53,955 nucleotides of DNA from an actinobacterium SCGC AAA044-N04 (GTDB lineage Bacteria; Actinomycetota; Actinomycetes; Nanopelagicales; Nanopelagicaceae): positions 331,765 to 385,719 of the forward strand of contig KB900461.1 of NCBI GenBank assembly GCA_000378885.1, in the 5' to 3' direction. Each line of letters opens with the position of its first letter. The first letter of the stretch is position 1. The notes below the pieces were generated by a model. That model was given only the letters and a program-made list of their open reading frames with translations. It did not search any database and was not told the origin of the DNA. Position numbers and translations under genes: made by a program. Shown one piece after another: positions 27,580 through 36,584 of the stretch.

Positions 27580-28704
27580 ATGATTTTTCCTAGAAAGAAA
27601 GTAACCCACAATGTTCGACCTTGGTGGGAAACAAGCGCCCCGAGCAAGAGCTCTCGAAGCAAAATCTTCATCACTGCTTTACTTTCAAGTTGCCTCGGTG
27701 GATTTCTAGGAGTTACAGCGACAGGTGGGACTATCTTCAATTCTGCCAACATAGTTAATTCTTCAAGCACGATTGAGCGTGCTCCAGATTCTGTTGCCGG
27801 AATTGCTGCCAGAGTTTTACCATCAGTAGTATCTATAAATACACGCTCCACATCCGGAGGTGGCGGTACTGGTTCAGGTTTTGTTTTTGATAGCAACGGA
27901 TACATCCTCACCAATAATCACGTTATTGCAGGAGTTGCCGATGGAAAAGGTGCCATACGAGTCACACTCAATAATGGTGATGTCTACAGCGCAACAATCA
28001 TTGGCCGCGATGCTTCATATGACTTAGCTATTATCAAAATAAGTGCAACAAATCTTCCTGCGCTTGAATTTGGTGACAGCGATAAAGTTGCAGTTGGCGA
28101 TTCAGTGATTGCAATTGGATCACCACTTGGTCTATCGGGCACTGTGACTCTTGGAATTATCAGCGCAAAAGATCGCCCAGTAACTGCGGGAGATTCTGGC
28201 TCAGGTAACTCATTTATTAATGCACTTCAAACCGATGCCGCAATTAATCCAGGTAATTCTGGAGGACCACTAGTTGATGCAACTGGAGCGGTGATTGGTG
28301 TTAATTCTGCGATTGCATCTCTTGGCTCTTCTTCACAGACGGGTTCTATTGGTTTAGGTTTTGCGATACCGATTAATCAAGCAAGAAAGACTGCTGATCA
28401 ATTAATTAAATCCGGCAAAGCAACATACCCATTCCTTGGTGTTTCTTTGGATATGAATTTCACCGGGGTTGGCGCCCTTGTTGCCAATTCCAGCACGGCT
28501 ATTTTGCCTGGTGGGCCAGCGGCTAAAGCAGGAATCCGCGCAGGCGATGTCATCGTCAAATTTGAAGATAAAGCCATCAATTCTGCTGAGGAATTAATTG
28601 TTGCTATTCGCGCCAAGAATGTGGGAGATAAGGTCACTTTGACTTATATTCGCGATAGTAAAGAGGTTACGGTCACCGTTACCTTGGTAGCTGGCAATAA
28701 CTAG
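27580..28704 (+). CDS. htrA: HtrA/DegP-type serine protease with PDZ domain
   Basis: This envelope-quality-control protease has a short basic cytoplasmic N terminus, one membrane helix (about residues 28-50), a trypsin-like domain and a C-terminal PDZ domain (about residues 280-365). The triad is H114 (LTNNHVIAG), D148 (YDLAIIKI) and S227 (NPGNSGGPLV). The order O-methyltransferase-htrA-tatB matches mycobacteria except that sigE and rseA, which normally lie before htrA, are missing. Confidence 0.94.
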   Translation: MIFPRKKVTHNVRPWWETSAPSKSSRSKIFITALLSSCLGGFLGVTATGGTIFNSANIVNSSSTIERAPDSVAGIAARVLPSVVSINTRSTSGGGGTGSGFVFDSNGYILTNNHVIAGVADGKGAIRVTLNNGDVYSATIIGRDASYDLAIIKISATNLPALEFGDSDKVAVGDSVIAIGSPLGLSGTVTLGIISAKDRPVTAGDSGSGNSFINALQTDAAINPGNSGGPLVDATGAVIGVNSAIASLGSSSQTGSIGLGFAIPINQARKTADQLIKSGKATYPFLGVSLDMNFTGVGALVANSSTAILPGGPAAKAGIRAGDVIVKFEDKAINSAEELIVAIRAKNVGDKVTLTYIRDSKEVTVTVTLVAGNN

Positions 28705-28721
28705 CGGGCCGATTTAGCAGG

Positions 28722-28727
28722 TAGGCT
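28722..28727 (+). promoter_or_regulatory. -10 of tatB (leaderless)
   Basis: TAGGCT is followed by 6 nt and the ATG at 28734. It gives tatB-mrp-EamA-PHP-marC a promoter separate from htrA. Confidence 0.55.
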
Positions 28728-28733
28728 TTCGGT

Positions 28734-29039
28734 ATGTTCTTTGATATCGGCGCCGGTGAAATTCTTGGCCTGGCTATTTTAGGAATGATTTTGCTGGGTC
28801 CAGAGCGTCTTCCTAAAGCAGCTTCTGAAGCTGCCAAGTGGGTAAAGAAGATTCGTGCTTTGTCACAAACAGCAACTGCTGAACTACGTGAGAACTTAGG
28901 GCCTGGCTTTGAAAATCTTCAGCCTGCAGACCTGCACCCAAAAACTTTTGTAAAAAAGCAGCTTGGTGATTTGATGGATGAAACACCAGTTGCAAAGCCA
29001 GTGCGACCAAGTGCAAAGATTGACCCAGATCTCATATGA
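28734..29039 (+). CDS. tatB: Twin-arginine translocase subunit TatB
   Basis: The 101-residue protein has the TatA/B architecture: a short N-terminal membrane helix (GAGEILGLAILGMILLGPERLP, with the hinge GPERLP), an amphipathic helix, and a polar tail. The GPERLPK hinge and the position between htrA and mrp mark TatB. It forms part of the Tat receptor complex for folded proteins. The stop overlaps mrp by 4 bp (ATGA). Confidence 0.92.
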   Translation: MFFDIGAGEILGLAILGMILLGPERLPKAASEAAKWVKKIRALSQTATAELRENLGPGFENLQPADLHPKTFVKKQLGDLMDETPVAKPVRPSAKIDPDLI

Positions 29040-30166
29040 GTCTTCTTGATGCTCTTTCAAATGCGCTTACAACTGTTCAAGATCCAGAACTTCACCGTTC
29101 AATCACTGAACTTGGAATGGTCGAAGACTTAACTGAAGTTAATGGTGCTGTAAATATTAAAGTTTTACTAACTATTTCTGGTTGCCCGATGCAAGATCGA
29201 CTCCGTGGTGATATCACTACAGCCCTAAAAAATATTGAAGGCGTAAAATCTGTTGATTTAGCTTTTGGTGTTATGTCACAAGAACAACGAGATCATGTTA
29301 AAAAAGTTGTGCGTGGAGGCCGCGAAAAAACCATTACTTTTGCTCAGCCAGAATCTTTAACACGAGTTATTGGAATTGCATCAGGTAAAGGTGGAGTGGG
29401 TAAATCCTCAGTAACGGCAAACCTTGGAGTTGCTTTCGCCAAAAAAGGTTTGCGTGTTGGAATATTAGATGCAGATGTTTATGGCCACTCAATTCCACGT
29501 TTGATGGGCTTGATGGGTCAACGGCCAACTGCCATTGATCAACTCTTTATTCCTCTTGAGTCCTTTGGCGTAAAAGTTGTTTCTATGGAGATGTTTAAGC
29601 CAGAGCGCTCTGATCCAGTTGCCTATCGGGGCCCACTCTTACACCGCGTGCTTGAGCAACTTCTCTCTGATGCACATTGGGGCGATTTAGACGTCTTACT
29701 TATTGATCTTCCGCCTGGCACTGGAGATCTAGCTATTTCACTCGGGCAATTAATTCCAAACTCAGAGATTGTCGTAGTAACAACGCCTCAAATTGCTGCA
29801 GCTGAAGTTGCAGAACGGGCAGGAAGAATTGCACATCAAATTCACCAACGTGTTATCGGTGTGATTGAAAATATGTCTGAATTTGGCTGCCCAAAGTGTG
29901 GTGAGAAAATTGCTCTCTTTGGAACAGGTGGCGGCGAAGAAACTTCTAAGCGCTTATCAGCTTTAGTTGGTATTGATGTTCCGCTCCTGGGCAAAATTGC
30001 TTTTAATCCAGAACTTCGAACTGGTGGCGATGAAGGAGTGCCTCTAGTTCAAGCTGCACCTGAATCTGAATCTGCTCAGTCAATTCTTGCGATTGCAGAA
30101 ATTCTTGTGAAGCGAAGCAAATCTTTGGTGGGTGTTCGTTTAGGTATTTCACCGGAGAGCAATTGA
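29036..30166 (+). CDS. mrp: Mrp/NBP35-family Fe-S cluster carrier ATPase
   Basis: The 376 residues contain an N-terminal MIP18/DUF59 domain (about 1-90) and a ParA/MinD-like P-loop domain. The deviant Walker A SGKGGVGKSS lies near residues 116-125, and the CPKC pair (about C285 and C288) that holds a bridging Fe-S cluster is intact. It transfers Fe-S clusters to apo-proteins. Overlaps of 4 bp join it to tatB before and to the EamA gene after. Confidence 0.94.
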   Translation: MSLLDALSNALTTVQDPELHRSITELGMVEDLTEVNGAVNIKVLLTISGCPMQDRLRGDITTALKNIEGVKSVDLAFGVMSQEQRDHVKKVVRGGREKTITFAQPESLTRVIGIASGKGGVGKSSVTANLGVAFAKKGLRVGILDADVYGHSIPRLMGLMGQRPTAIDQLFIPLESFGVKVVSMEMFKPERSDPVAYRGPLLHRVLEQLLSDAHWGDLDVLLIDLPPGTGDLAISLGQLIPNSEIVVVTTPQIAAAEVAERAGRIAHQIHQRVIGVIENMSEFGCPKCGEKIALFGTGGGEETSKRLSALVGIDVPLLGKIAFNPELRTGGDEGVPLVQAAPESESAQSILAIAEILVKRSKSLVGVRLGISPESN

Positions 30167-31068
30167 TCTCGCAGGGGGATTCACGCGATAGTCACACAAC
30201 TATTCCTGGAAGGCCCGACCTAATTCGTCTGGGTGTTGGCATTATGGGAATAGGAACGTCCGGTCCGCTCATTGCAATGAGTGCGATGCCAATTCCAACG
30301 CTGATTTTTTGGCGAAACCTCGGTGGTTCACTTCTTACTCTTCCATTTGCTCTAAGACATCCAAGACACCGTGAAGGTATCAAGTGGTCGATGTTGGCTG
30401 GCTTTGTATTAGCTATTCACTTTGTCGGGTTCTTTCTTGCAATGCGATGGACAAGTGTTGCTGCAGGAACCGCTTTAGTTGCTTTGCAGCCAATCTTTGC
30501 CGCAATATTTGTAAAACTTAGCGGAGGCCATATTCCCTCTAAAGCCTGGCTTGGAATGATCGTTAGTTTTTCAGGCGTGCTTTTAATATCAGGTATTGAT
30601 TTACAGATTTCTCTGCGCTCATTTTTAGGCGATGTTGCCGCACTTGTTTCTGCAGCTCTTGCAGCTCTATACATGATGGCTGGATCACGAGCCCAGCGCA
30701 CAGTTGAAACAACTGTGTATACATCAGTGTGTTATTTCGTTTGTGCAATTACAGCACTCCCAATGGCGCTATTAATGGGTTTTCCAGTTCTGCATTTTTC
30801 AGCACGTGAATGGTGGATTCTTCTAGGTTTAGTTTTTGGTGCACAGATTCTGGGCCATTCAATGTTTAATGCAGCCCTGAAGCGAGTATCACCAGCAATC
30901 GTTTCACTTATTATCTTTTTCGAAGTTCCCGTTAGTTCCCTGCTTGCGATTTGGTGGCTTGGACAAAAGCCACCACTCGGAATTTTGCCTGGAATAGCAT
31001 TGATTTTAATTGGATGCATCTTGGTTGTTAGGCGATCCAGACCAGAGGCTGTGGAACTTGCACCATGA
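30163..31068 (+). CDS. EamA-family (DMT) transporter
   Basis: The 301-residue membrane protein has two EamA repeats and about ten hydrophobic helices, as in drug/metabolite exporters; the first repeat ends near residue 140. The start is TTG at 30163, overlapping the mrp stop by 4 bp (TTGA); no better ATG or GTG precedes the first helix. The substrate is unknown. The PHP gene follows with an ATGA overlap. Confidence 0.85.
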   Translation: MISQGDSRDSHTTIPGRPDLIRLGVGIMGIGTSGPLIAMSAMPIPTLIFWRNLGGSLLTLPFALRHPRHREGIKWSMLAGFVLAIHFVGFFLAMRWTSVAAGTALVALQPIFAAIFVKLSGGHIPSKAWLGMIVSFSGVLLISGIDLQISLRSFLGDVAALVSAALAALYMMAGSRAQRTVETTVYTSVCYFVCAITALPMALLMGFPVLHFSAREWWILLGLVFGAQILGHSMFNAALKRVSPAIVSLIIFFEVPVSSLLAIWWLGQKPPLGILPGIALILIGCILVVRRSRPEAVELAP

Positions 31069-31910
31069 TTGATTTACACACTCACACCAATAAAAGCGAT
31101 GGCACAGACAGCCCACGCGAACTCGTTAATAAGGCGATAGTTCAAGGGTTAACTATTCTTGGAATAACTGATCACGACACCACTTCTAGTTGGCAAGAAG
31201 CCACTGAAAGTTTACGAGGTAATTTGAAATTAGCTCTTGGAAGTGAAATATCCTGTCTAACTGAAGATGGAATTAGCGTTCATATGTTGGGGCTTCTCTT
31301 TGATGGAGCTCATAAGCAAATGCAAGTAATGCTTGAAGAAACTCGTGATGGACGATTACCGCGAATGCGAAAAATGGTCGAGAAGATGCAGGCAGCGGGA
31401 ATTGATATTTCAATGGCAGATGTTGAAGCAGCGCGCCCTGAAGGTGCAACTCTTGGACGCCCGCATTTAGCCGATGCATTGGTTAATAAGGCAGTTATAA
31501 AAACACGTGATGAAGCCTTTCAAGGCATGCTCAATAATGACTCTGAATTCTATGTTTCACATGCAGCACCAACCCCAGCCCAAGCAATTGCCATGATTCG
31601 AAGCGCTGGAGGTGTTGCGGTGATTGCTCATCCATTTGCATCACATCGTGGGCAGATTCTTAAGGCAAGTGATTTTCAAGAGTTAGTTGCTGCTGGTTTA
31701 AATGGAATTGAAGTCGATCACAGAGATCAAAATCCAGAAGAACGAGCGATGTTGCGCTCAATTGCCACAGAATTAGATTTAGTAATAACTGGCTCCAGCG
31801 ACTATCACGGAAGCGGTAAACTTAATTTACTTGCAGAATTTCAAACTAACCCTGGACAATGGGAAAAACTGGAATCTCTTGCCGATCAACGAAGGGTGGT
31901 AGAGGCATGA
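31065..31910 (+). CDS. PHP-domain metal-dependent phosphoesterase
   Basis: The 281-residue protein begins MIDLHTHTNKSDGTDSPREL, the PHP metal motif, and carries further ligand motifs GITDHDTTS, AVIAHPFASHRG and TGSSDYHG. It resembles the TrpH/YciV group (RNase AM-type 5'-3' exoribonuclease or nucleotide 3',5'-bisphosphate phosphatase). It is joined by 4-bp overlaps to EamA and MarC genes. Confidence 0.87.
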   Translation: MIDLHTHTNKSDGTDSPRELVNKAIVQGLTILGITDHDTTSSWQEATESLRGNLKLALGSEISCLTEDGISVHMLGLLFDGAHKQMQVMLEETRDGRLPRMRKMVEKMQAAGIDISMADVEAARPEGATLGRPHLADALVNKAVIKTRDEAFQGMLNNDSEFYVSHAAPTPAQAIAMIRSAGGVAVIAHPFASHRGQILKASDFQELVAAGLNGIEVDHRDQNPEERAMLRSIATELDLVITGSSDYHGSGKLNLLAEFQTNPGQWEKLESLADQRRVVEA

Positions 31911-32518
31911 AAGTTAGCGCTTTAACCTTTGCCGTCCAATCCTTTGTAACACTATTTGTGATTATGGATCCACCTGGAGCAACGCCAATTTTCTTAGCCC
32001 TAGTTGCAGATAAGTCACCTAAAGAGCGCAGAGTACTGGCAGTAAAAGCTGCAGCAGTTTCACTGCTAGTAATTTCAATATTTGCCCTGTTTGGTCGATT
32101 CATTTTGAGTTACCTCAATGTTTCAATTGCAGCAATGCAAGCAGCTGGCGCACTTCTGCTTCTACTCATTTCCTTAGATCTTTTAACTGGAGGTAAGGGT
32201 AGTGGCCGAGGTGATTCTAAAAATGAGAATATTGCACTTGTTCCTCTAGGAACACCTTTGCTTGCTGGGCCTGGAGCCATTGTTGCAACAATGATTTTCG
32301 TGCAGCAAATTGAAGGTCCAAGCATGGCCCTTGGCTTAATTGGCGCCGTCATTGCAGTTCACGTGGCAATTGCTGCGGCATTGATGGCTTCAACAACAAT
32401 TATGAAGGTAATTAAAGAAGCAGGCGTGACATTAGTGGCACGCATTGCTGGTTTATTACTCGCTGCGATTGCAGTTCAGATGTTGGTGGACGCAATCCGC
32501 GTTTTTGTAACTAATTAA
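31907..32518 (+). CDS. MarC-family integral membrane protein
   Basis: The 203-residue protein has six hydrophobic helices and the family segment VIMDPPGATPIFLAL. Its function is not established despite the historical multiple-antibiotic-resistance name. The start ATG 31907 forms an ATGA overlap with the PHP stop; the open frame upstream (from 31859) lies inside the PHP gene. Its stop shares TTAA with the convergent helicase stop. Confidence 0.88.
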   Translation: MKVSALTFAVQSFVTLFVIMDPPGATPIFLALVADKSPKERRVLAVKAAAVSLLVISIFALFGRFILSYLNVSIAAMQAAGALLLLLISLDLLTGGKGSGRGDSKNENIALVPLGTPLLAGPGAIVATMIFVQQIEGPSMALGLIGAVIAVHVAIAAALMASTTIMKVIKEAGVTLVARIAGLLLAAIAVQMLVDAIRVFVTN

Positions 32519-33846
32519 CTTTCTTTAAACTTCTTAGTACGTGTGCGAGTTCTTTCAACTTTTGGTTTTGCCTCAGATTTCTTCTCAATGCGCTTTTCTG
32601 GGGCAGCTTTTTGCGCAACTGGCTTGCTCTTTGTGAGTCGACCTGTGGAACCCGCAGGGATATCTAGAACCTCATAGAGGTGCGGTGAAGAGGAATACGT
32701 CTCTTCTGGTTCAGCCAATCCAAGATCTAATACTTGGTTAATCATTTTCCATCTAGCTAATTCATCCCAGTCAACGAATGTGACTGCAATTCCATGTGCT
32801 CCAGCACGTGCTGTGCGACCAATACGGTGCACATAAGTCTTTTCATCTTCTGGGCATTGATAATTAATAACGTGTGTAATTCCATCGATATCGATTCCTC
32901 GAGCAGCAACATCTGTTGCAACTAGAACATCTGACTTACCAGCTTTGAAATCACCTAATGCTTTTTCACGTGCGCTCTGGCCAAGATCTCCATGGATAGG
33001 TGCGGCTTTAAAGCCACGCTCCATTAAATCTTCAGCAGTCTTTTGGCAGGTGCGCTTGGTGCGGCAGAAAACCATTGTCGGTCCTCGACCTTCGGCTTGC
33101 AAAATACGAGCTAACATTTCAATTTTATCCATGGCATGAGCACGTAGAACATGCTGCTTGATGCGAGTAACAACAGCGCCTTCATCTTCAGAATCTTGGG
33201 TGCGAATATGAATAGGTTGATTCATAAAGCGTCGTGCCAGTGCAATGATGTCTCCAGGCATTGTTGCTGAGAACAACATAGTTTGCATGCGATTAGGAGT
33301 ATTTGCCAATATCTTTTCAACATCTGGCAAGAAACCAAGATCTAACATCTCATCTGCTTCATCTAAAACAAGGCGTGATACTTGCTTTAATCGAAGCTGA
33401 CCTTGGCGTGAAAGATCTAGTAAGCGACCTGGTGTACCAACAACGATTTCAATTCCAGCCTGCAGCGCTTCAATTTGTGGTTCAAATGCTCGACCGCCAT
33501 ACACGGCTAACGTTCTGATTCCGCGGTTACTAGCTAGCTCTTCAATATCTTTTGTTACCTGCGTGCATAATTCACGCGTTGGAACAACGATAAGAACCTG
33601 CGGCATTCCCTTGTGTTCAAAATCAGCCCACTCCGCATCATTTGGTGCGATCACACGTTCAATGACTGGAACACCGAAAGCTAGAGTTTTTCCAGTACCT
33701 GTCTTGGCTTGACCAATAACATCACCATCGCTTAGAGCAATGGGTAAAACCATCTCTTGAATAGCAAATGGGGCGATGAAACCATGGGCATGAAGAGCCT
33801 CAATGGTTTCGGGGCGTAATGGGAGTTCTGCGAAAGTTTTCGACAC
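32515..33846 (-). CDS. DEAD-box RNA helicase
   Basis: This ATP-dependent RNA helicase of 443 residues shows a Q-motif (PFAIQEMVLPIAL), motif I AKTGTGKT, Ia PTREL, II DEADEM, III SAT and VI HRIGRTARAG. A Lys/Arg-rich tail follows (about residues 400-443), likely for RNA binding. The only usable start is GTG 33846, which has no Shine-Dalgarno. It lies one base after the stop of a 12-codon upstream ORF, suggesting translation by reinitiation. Confidence 0.93.
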   Translation of the reverse strand: MSKTFAELPLRPETIEALHAHGFIAPFAIQEMVLPIALSDGDVIGQAKTGTGKTLAFGVPVIERVIAPNDAEWADFEHKGMPQVLIVVPTRELCTQVTKDIEELASNRGIRTLAVYGGRAFEPQIEALQAGIEIVVGTPGRLLDLSRQGQLRLKQVSRLVLDEADEMLDLGFLPDVEKILANTPNRMQTMLFSATMPGDIIALARRFMNQPIHIRTQDSEDEGAVVTRIKQHVLRAHAMDKIEMLARILQAEGRGPTMVFCRTKRTCQKTAEDLMERGFKAAPIHGDLGQSAREKALGDFKAGKSDVLVATDVAARGIDIDGITHVINYQCPEDEKTYVHRIGRTARAGAHGIAVTFVDWDELARWKMINQVLDLGLAEPEETYSSSPHLYEVLDIPAGSTGRLTKSKPVAQKAAPEKRIEKKSEAKPKVERTRTRTKKFKES

Positions 33847-33847
33847 G

Positions 33848-33886
33848 TTAAGCGGCGCCAGAAATTTGTTTATTAGTGGTGCTCAT
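33848..33886 (-). CDS. 12-residue upstream ORF before the DEAD-box helicase
   Basis: A short ORF (MSTTNKQISGAA then TAA) starts at ATG 33886, exactly 7 nt after a TAGGAT -10, and ends one base before the helicase GTG (TAAcGTG). It is in a different frame from the helicase. The helicase frame has an in-frame TGA and no start codon upstream of the GTG in this stretch. I infer a leaderless leader peptide that delivers ribosomes to the helicase start; a sequencing frameshift is the alternative. Confidence 0.5.
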   Translation of the reverse strand: MSTTNKQISGAA

Positions 33887-33893
33887 AGATGTA

Positions 33894-33899
33894 ATCCTA
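33894..33899 (-). promoter_or_regulatory. -10 for the helicase leader ORF
   Basis: TAGGAT on the minus strand is followed by 7 nt and the ATG at 33886. It lies 6 bp before the TetR stop codon. Confidence 0.55.
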
Positions 33900-33905
33900 T
33901 CGGAG

Positions 33906-34517
33906 TTAATTGCGAGGGAATCCCGAAATTCCTCGCCACATGAGGTTGTTGACCAATTCAACTGCCTGTTCACGCGTTAATGTGCTGTCTCGGTCTAACC
34001 AATGGCGTGCTGTTACTTGGGCATATCCAATCATTCCAACACCTAAGAGCATTGAAGCTTCTTTTGGAAGACCTGTATCAATTGAAATAACAGCACTTGC
34101 AGCAGCTGCGCAGTCATATGTCATTCGATTTAAGCGCTCACGCACAGATGGCTCAACACTCATATCACTCTCGAAAAGTAATCTAAAAGCTTCACCTTCT
34201 TTTTCAATAAATGCAAAATATGCATCAACTGTGGCATGGACTCTATTTGCGTTATCAGGAGTAGAAGCAATAGCTCTCTGAATTTCAAAAACTAATGAGT
34301 CAATGTGTAAATCTAGAACTGCGAGATAAAGCTCTAGCTTTGATGGAAAGTGCTGATACAAAACTGGCTTACTTACATTTGCACGATCTGCAATTTCATC
34401 CATTGCCGCAGAGTGATAACCAGCGGCCGTGAAAACCTCCAGGGCTGCTGATAGCAAAAGTGCACGGCGCTCATCACGAGGCAAACGCGGCTTATTTGAA
34501 GAATCAACAGTGCTCAT
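33906..34517 (-). CDS. TetR-family transcriptional regulator
   Basis: The 203-residue protein has the TetR DNA-binding domain (RRALLLSAALEVFTAAGYHSAAMDEIADRANVSKPVLYQHF, residues about 17-58) and a ligand domain. A likely binding site was not recognised. It is upstream of the helicase on the same strand, with its own TACGAT -10 located 7 nt before the ATG. The effector is unknown. Confidence 0.88.
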   Translation of the reverse strand: MSTVDSSNKPRLPRDERRALLLSAALEVFTAAGYHSAAMDEIADRANVSKPVLYQHFPSKLELYLAVLDLHIDSLVFEIQRAIASTPDNANRVHATVDAYFAFIEKEGEAFRLLFESDMSVEPSVRERLNRMTYDCAAAASAVISIDTGLPKEASMLLGVGMIGYAQVTARHWLDRDSTLTREQAVELVNNLMWRGISGFPRN

Positions 34518-34524
34518 TGGTGTA

Positions 34525-34530
34525 ATCGTA
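34525..34530 (-). promoter_or_regulatory. -10 of TetR gene (leaderless)
   Basis: TACGAT on the minus strand is followed by 7 nt and the ATG at 34517. Confidence 0.55.
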
Positions 34531-34599
34531 GAGGCAGTAGTGGTGAATGCGCTAATAGCTGTAGCAACGTATGCGTGAATACGGCAGAATTAACCTCCT

Positions 34600-35733
34600 A
34601 TGAAAACTCCACCGCTTGTTAATCCGGGTCCGCCATTAAGTGGCGAGCAAGCGCGCCGATATAGTCGCCAGATCGTTATTCCACAGATTCAAGCAAGCGG
34701 GCAAGAGCGAATTCAAAATGCAAAGGTTTTATGCATTGGAGCAGGTGGTCTCGGTTCTCCCGCACTTTTATATTTAGCTGCAGCTGGAGTTGGCACAATC
34801 GGAATAGTTGATTTCGATACAGTTGATGAAAGTAATTTACACCGCCAAATCCTTTACGGTCAGTCCGATATAGGAAAGAAGAAAGTTGAGATTGCAAGAA
34901 GTAAAATTGAAGAAAGTAATCCTTTAGTTAAAATTAATTCCTATCCAATTAGAATTGATACGACAAATGTTCTTGAAATTATGTCTGACTATGACATTAT
35001 TATTGATGCAACTGATAATTTTGCTACTCGCTATCTAATCAACGATGCAGCAGTTTTACTTAATAAACCTTATGTATGGGGTTCAGTTAATCGCTTTGAT
35101 GGACAAGCCGCGATTTTTTGGAGTTCATTGGGTCCGTGTTATCGCTGCCTTCATCCAACACCTCCTGCACCAGAGACTGTTCAAAACTGTGCAGAGGCGG
35201 GTGTGTTAGGTGTCTTATGTGCATCAATTGCATCAATGCAAGTAAATGAAGTAATCAAAGCAATTACGGGTATTGGTGAAATCCAAATTGGAAAGCTCAT
35301 GATTTATGAAGGGCTAGAGGCAGAGTATTCAAAAATTGATATTCAGAAGAATCCACAATGTGTGATCTGTAGTGAGAGCCCAACGCAATTGAAGCTTCTC
35401 GATAATTATGAAGTATTTTGTGGAGTAGAAGTGGACTCTGAAATCTCGGCTGCTGAACTCAGGACCAAGATTGCCAATAACGATGATTTCTTTTTGGTAG
35501 ATGTGAGAGAGCCCGAGGAATTTGCCCACTCTAGAATCCCGGGTTCAGTGCTCATTCCTGTGGCTGGGTTTATAGACGCATCTGCTTTCAGACTTCTTCC
35601 CCGAGATAAAGAGATTATTCTTCACTGTCATTCTGGAATAAGATCAGCAAGCGCACTATCTATTATTCAAAACGCAGGCTTTACACATTCACGTCACTTA
35701 GGCGGGGGAATAGTTGCATGGGAGAAGCAATGA
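34600..35733 (+). CDS. moeZ: MoeZ/MoeB-like adenylyltransferase with C-terminal rhodanese domain
   Basis: The 377 residues combine an E1-like ThiF domain (ATP site GAGGLGSPALLYLAAAG, DFDTVDESNLHRQ; zinc Cys pairs CYRC and CVIC) with a rhodanese domain from about residue 285. The rhodanese active-site Cys lies in HCHSGIRS. Such proteins activate and sulfurate C-terminal Gly-Gly carrier proteins for molybdopterin, thiamine, cysteine or thio-tRNA synthesis; which carrier is served here is unknown. Its stop overlaps the MshB gene by 4 bp. The 82 bp before it hold no clear -10. Confidence 0.9.
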   Translation: MKTPPLVNPGPPLSGEQARRYSRQIVIPQIQASGQERIQNAKVLCIGAGGLGSPALLYLAAAGVGTIGIVDFDTVDESNLHRQILYGQSDIGKKKVEIARSKIEESNPLVKINSYPIRIDTTNVLEIMSDYDIIIDATDNFATRYLINDAAVLLNKPYVWGSVNRFDGQAAIFWSSLGPCYRCLHPTPPAPETVQNCAEAGVLGVLCASIASMQVNEVIKAITGIGEIQIGKLMIYEGLEAEYSKIDIQKNPQCVICSESPTQLKLLDNYEVFCGVEVDSEISAAELRTKIANNDDFFLVDVREPEEFAHSRIPGSVLIPVAGFIDASAFRLLPRDKEIILHCHSGIRSASALSIIQNAGFTHSRHLGGGIVAWEKQ

Positions 35734-36584
35734 AAAGTTCTTATCAGGGCTATCGAATTCTTCTTGTTCATGCTCATCCAGACGATGAAACTATTAACAA
35801 CGGGGCAACTATGGCTCTCTATGCAGCCCTTGGAGCCAAAGTAACTTTAGTTACTTGCACCCGAGGAGAAGAAGGTGAAGTTTTAGTTCCCACACTTTCA
35901 CATTTAGCAAGTAGTGAAAAAGATGAATTAGGAAAACATCGCGAAATTGAATTAGCTCTAGCGATGAAAGCATTAGGCATTACAGATTTTAGATTCCTGG
36001 GTCACTATCGAGATAGTGGAATGATGGGAACGGAGCCAAATAATCGTCCCGATGTTTTTTGGAAGGCAGATTTAGATTCGGCGGCTGGTGAACTTGTTAA
36101 AATAATTGAAGAAGTAAAGCCGCATATCTTGATTACCTATGATGAAATCGGAGGCTATGGCCACCCAGATCATATAAAAGCGCACTTAGTGGCTATGAGG
36201 GCAAGTGAGTTAGCAACTTGGCAGATTCAAAAAATCTATTGGAACACAATGCCTAAATCCGTAATAGCTCAGGGGATGGAGGCCATGAAGGAGATTGGGT
36301 CTGATTTCTTTGGTGCAGAAAGTGTTGATGACTTGCCCTTTGCTAAGGATGATTCATTAGTTACAACACTTATAGATGGCAATGACTATGTAGAAGCCAA
36401 GATGGCTGCCATGAAAGCCCATGAGACACAGATTGCACTCGATGGCCCATTTTTTGCACTCTCAAATAATCTGGGCCTACAAGTGTGGGGACACGAGTAC
36501 TACACCTTAGTTAAAGGACAAAAGAGTGAACCTTTTGATGAAAAAGGGCGTGAAAGTGATTTAACTTCTGGAGTCATTCTCTAA
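35730..36584 (+). CDS. mshB: PIG-L family deacetylase, probable MshB
   Basis: The 284-residue zinc deacetylase has the HAHPDDETINNGAT motif at the N terminus and GGYGHPDHIKAH further on. In mycothiol synthesis MshB removes acetyl from GlcNAc-inositol. The following DUF6113-like membrane gene, which accompanies mshB in other Actinobacteria, supports MshB over the related amidase Mca. ATG 35730 is chosen because it forms an ATGA overlap with the preceding stop; the frame opens at 35718. Confidence 0.8.
   Translation: MKSSYQGYRILLVHAHPDDETINNGATMALYAALGAKVTLVTCTRGEEGEVLVPTLSHLASSEKDELGKHREIELALAMKALGITDFRFLGHYRDSGMMGTEPNNRPDVFWKADLDSAAGELVKIIEEVKPHILITYDEIGGYGHPDHIKAHLVAMRASELATWQIQKIYWNTMPKSVIAQGMEAMKEIGSDFFGAESVDDLPFAKDDSLVTTLIDGNDYVEAKMAAMKAHETQIALDGPFFALSNNLGLQVWGHEYYTLVKGQKSEPFDEKGRESDLTSGVIL

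Noticed and set aside
27339-27914. 191-codon minus-strand ORF
   Set aside because: It runs antisense across the O-methyltransferase/htrA junction, both well-supported genes.
34518-34599. Possible tRNA or small RNA in the TetR/moeZ gap
   Set aside because: No cloverleaf, T-loop GTTCGA motif or CCA-like end was seen; the gap holds the TetR -10 and the moeZ upstream region only.
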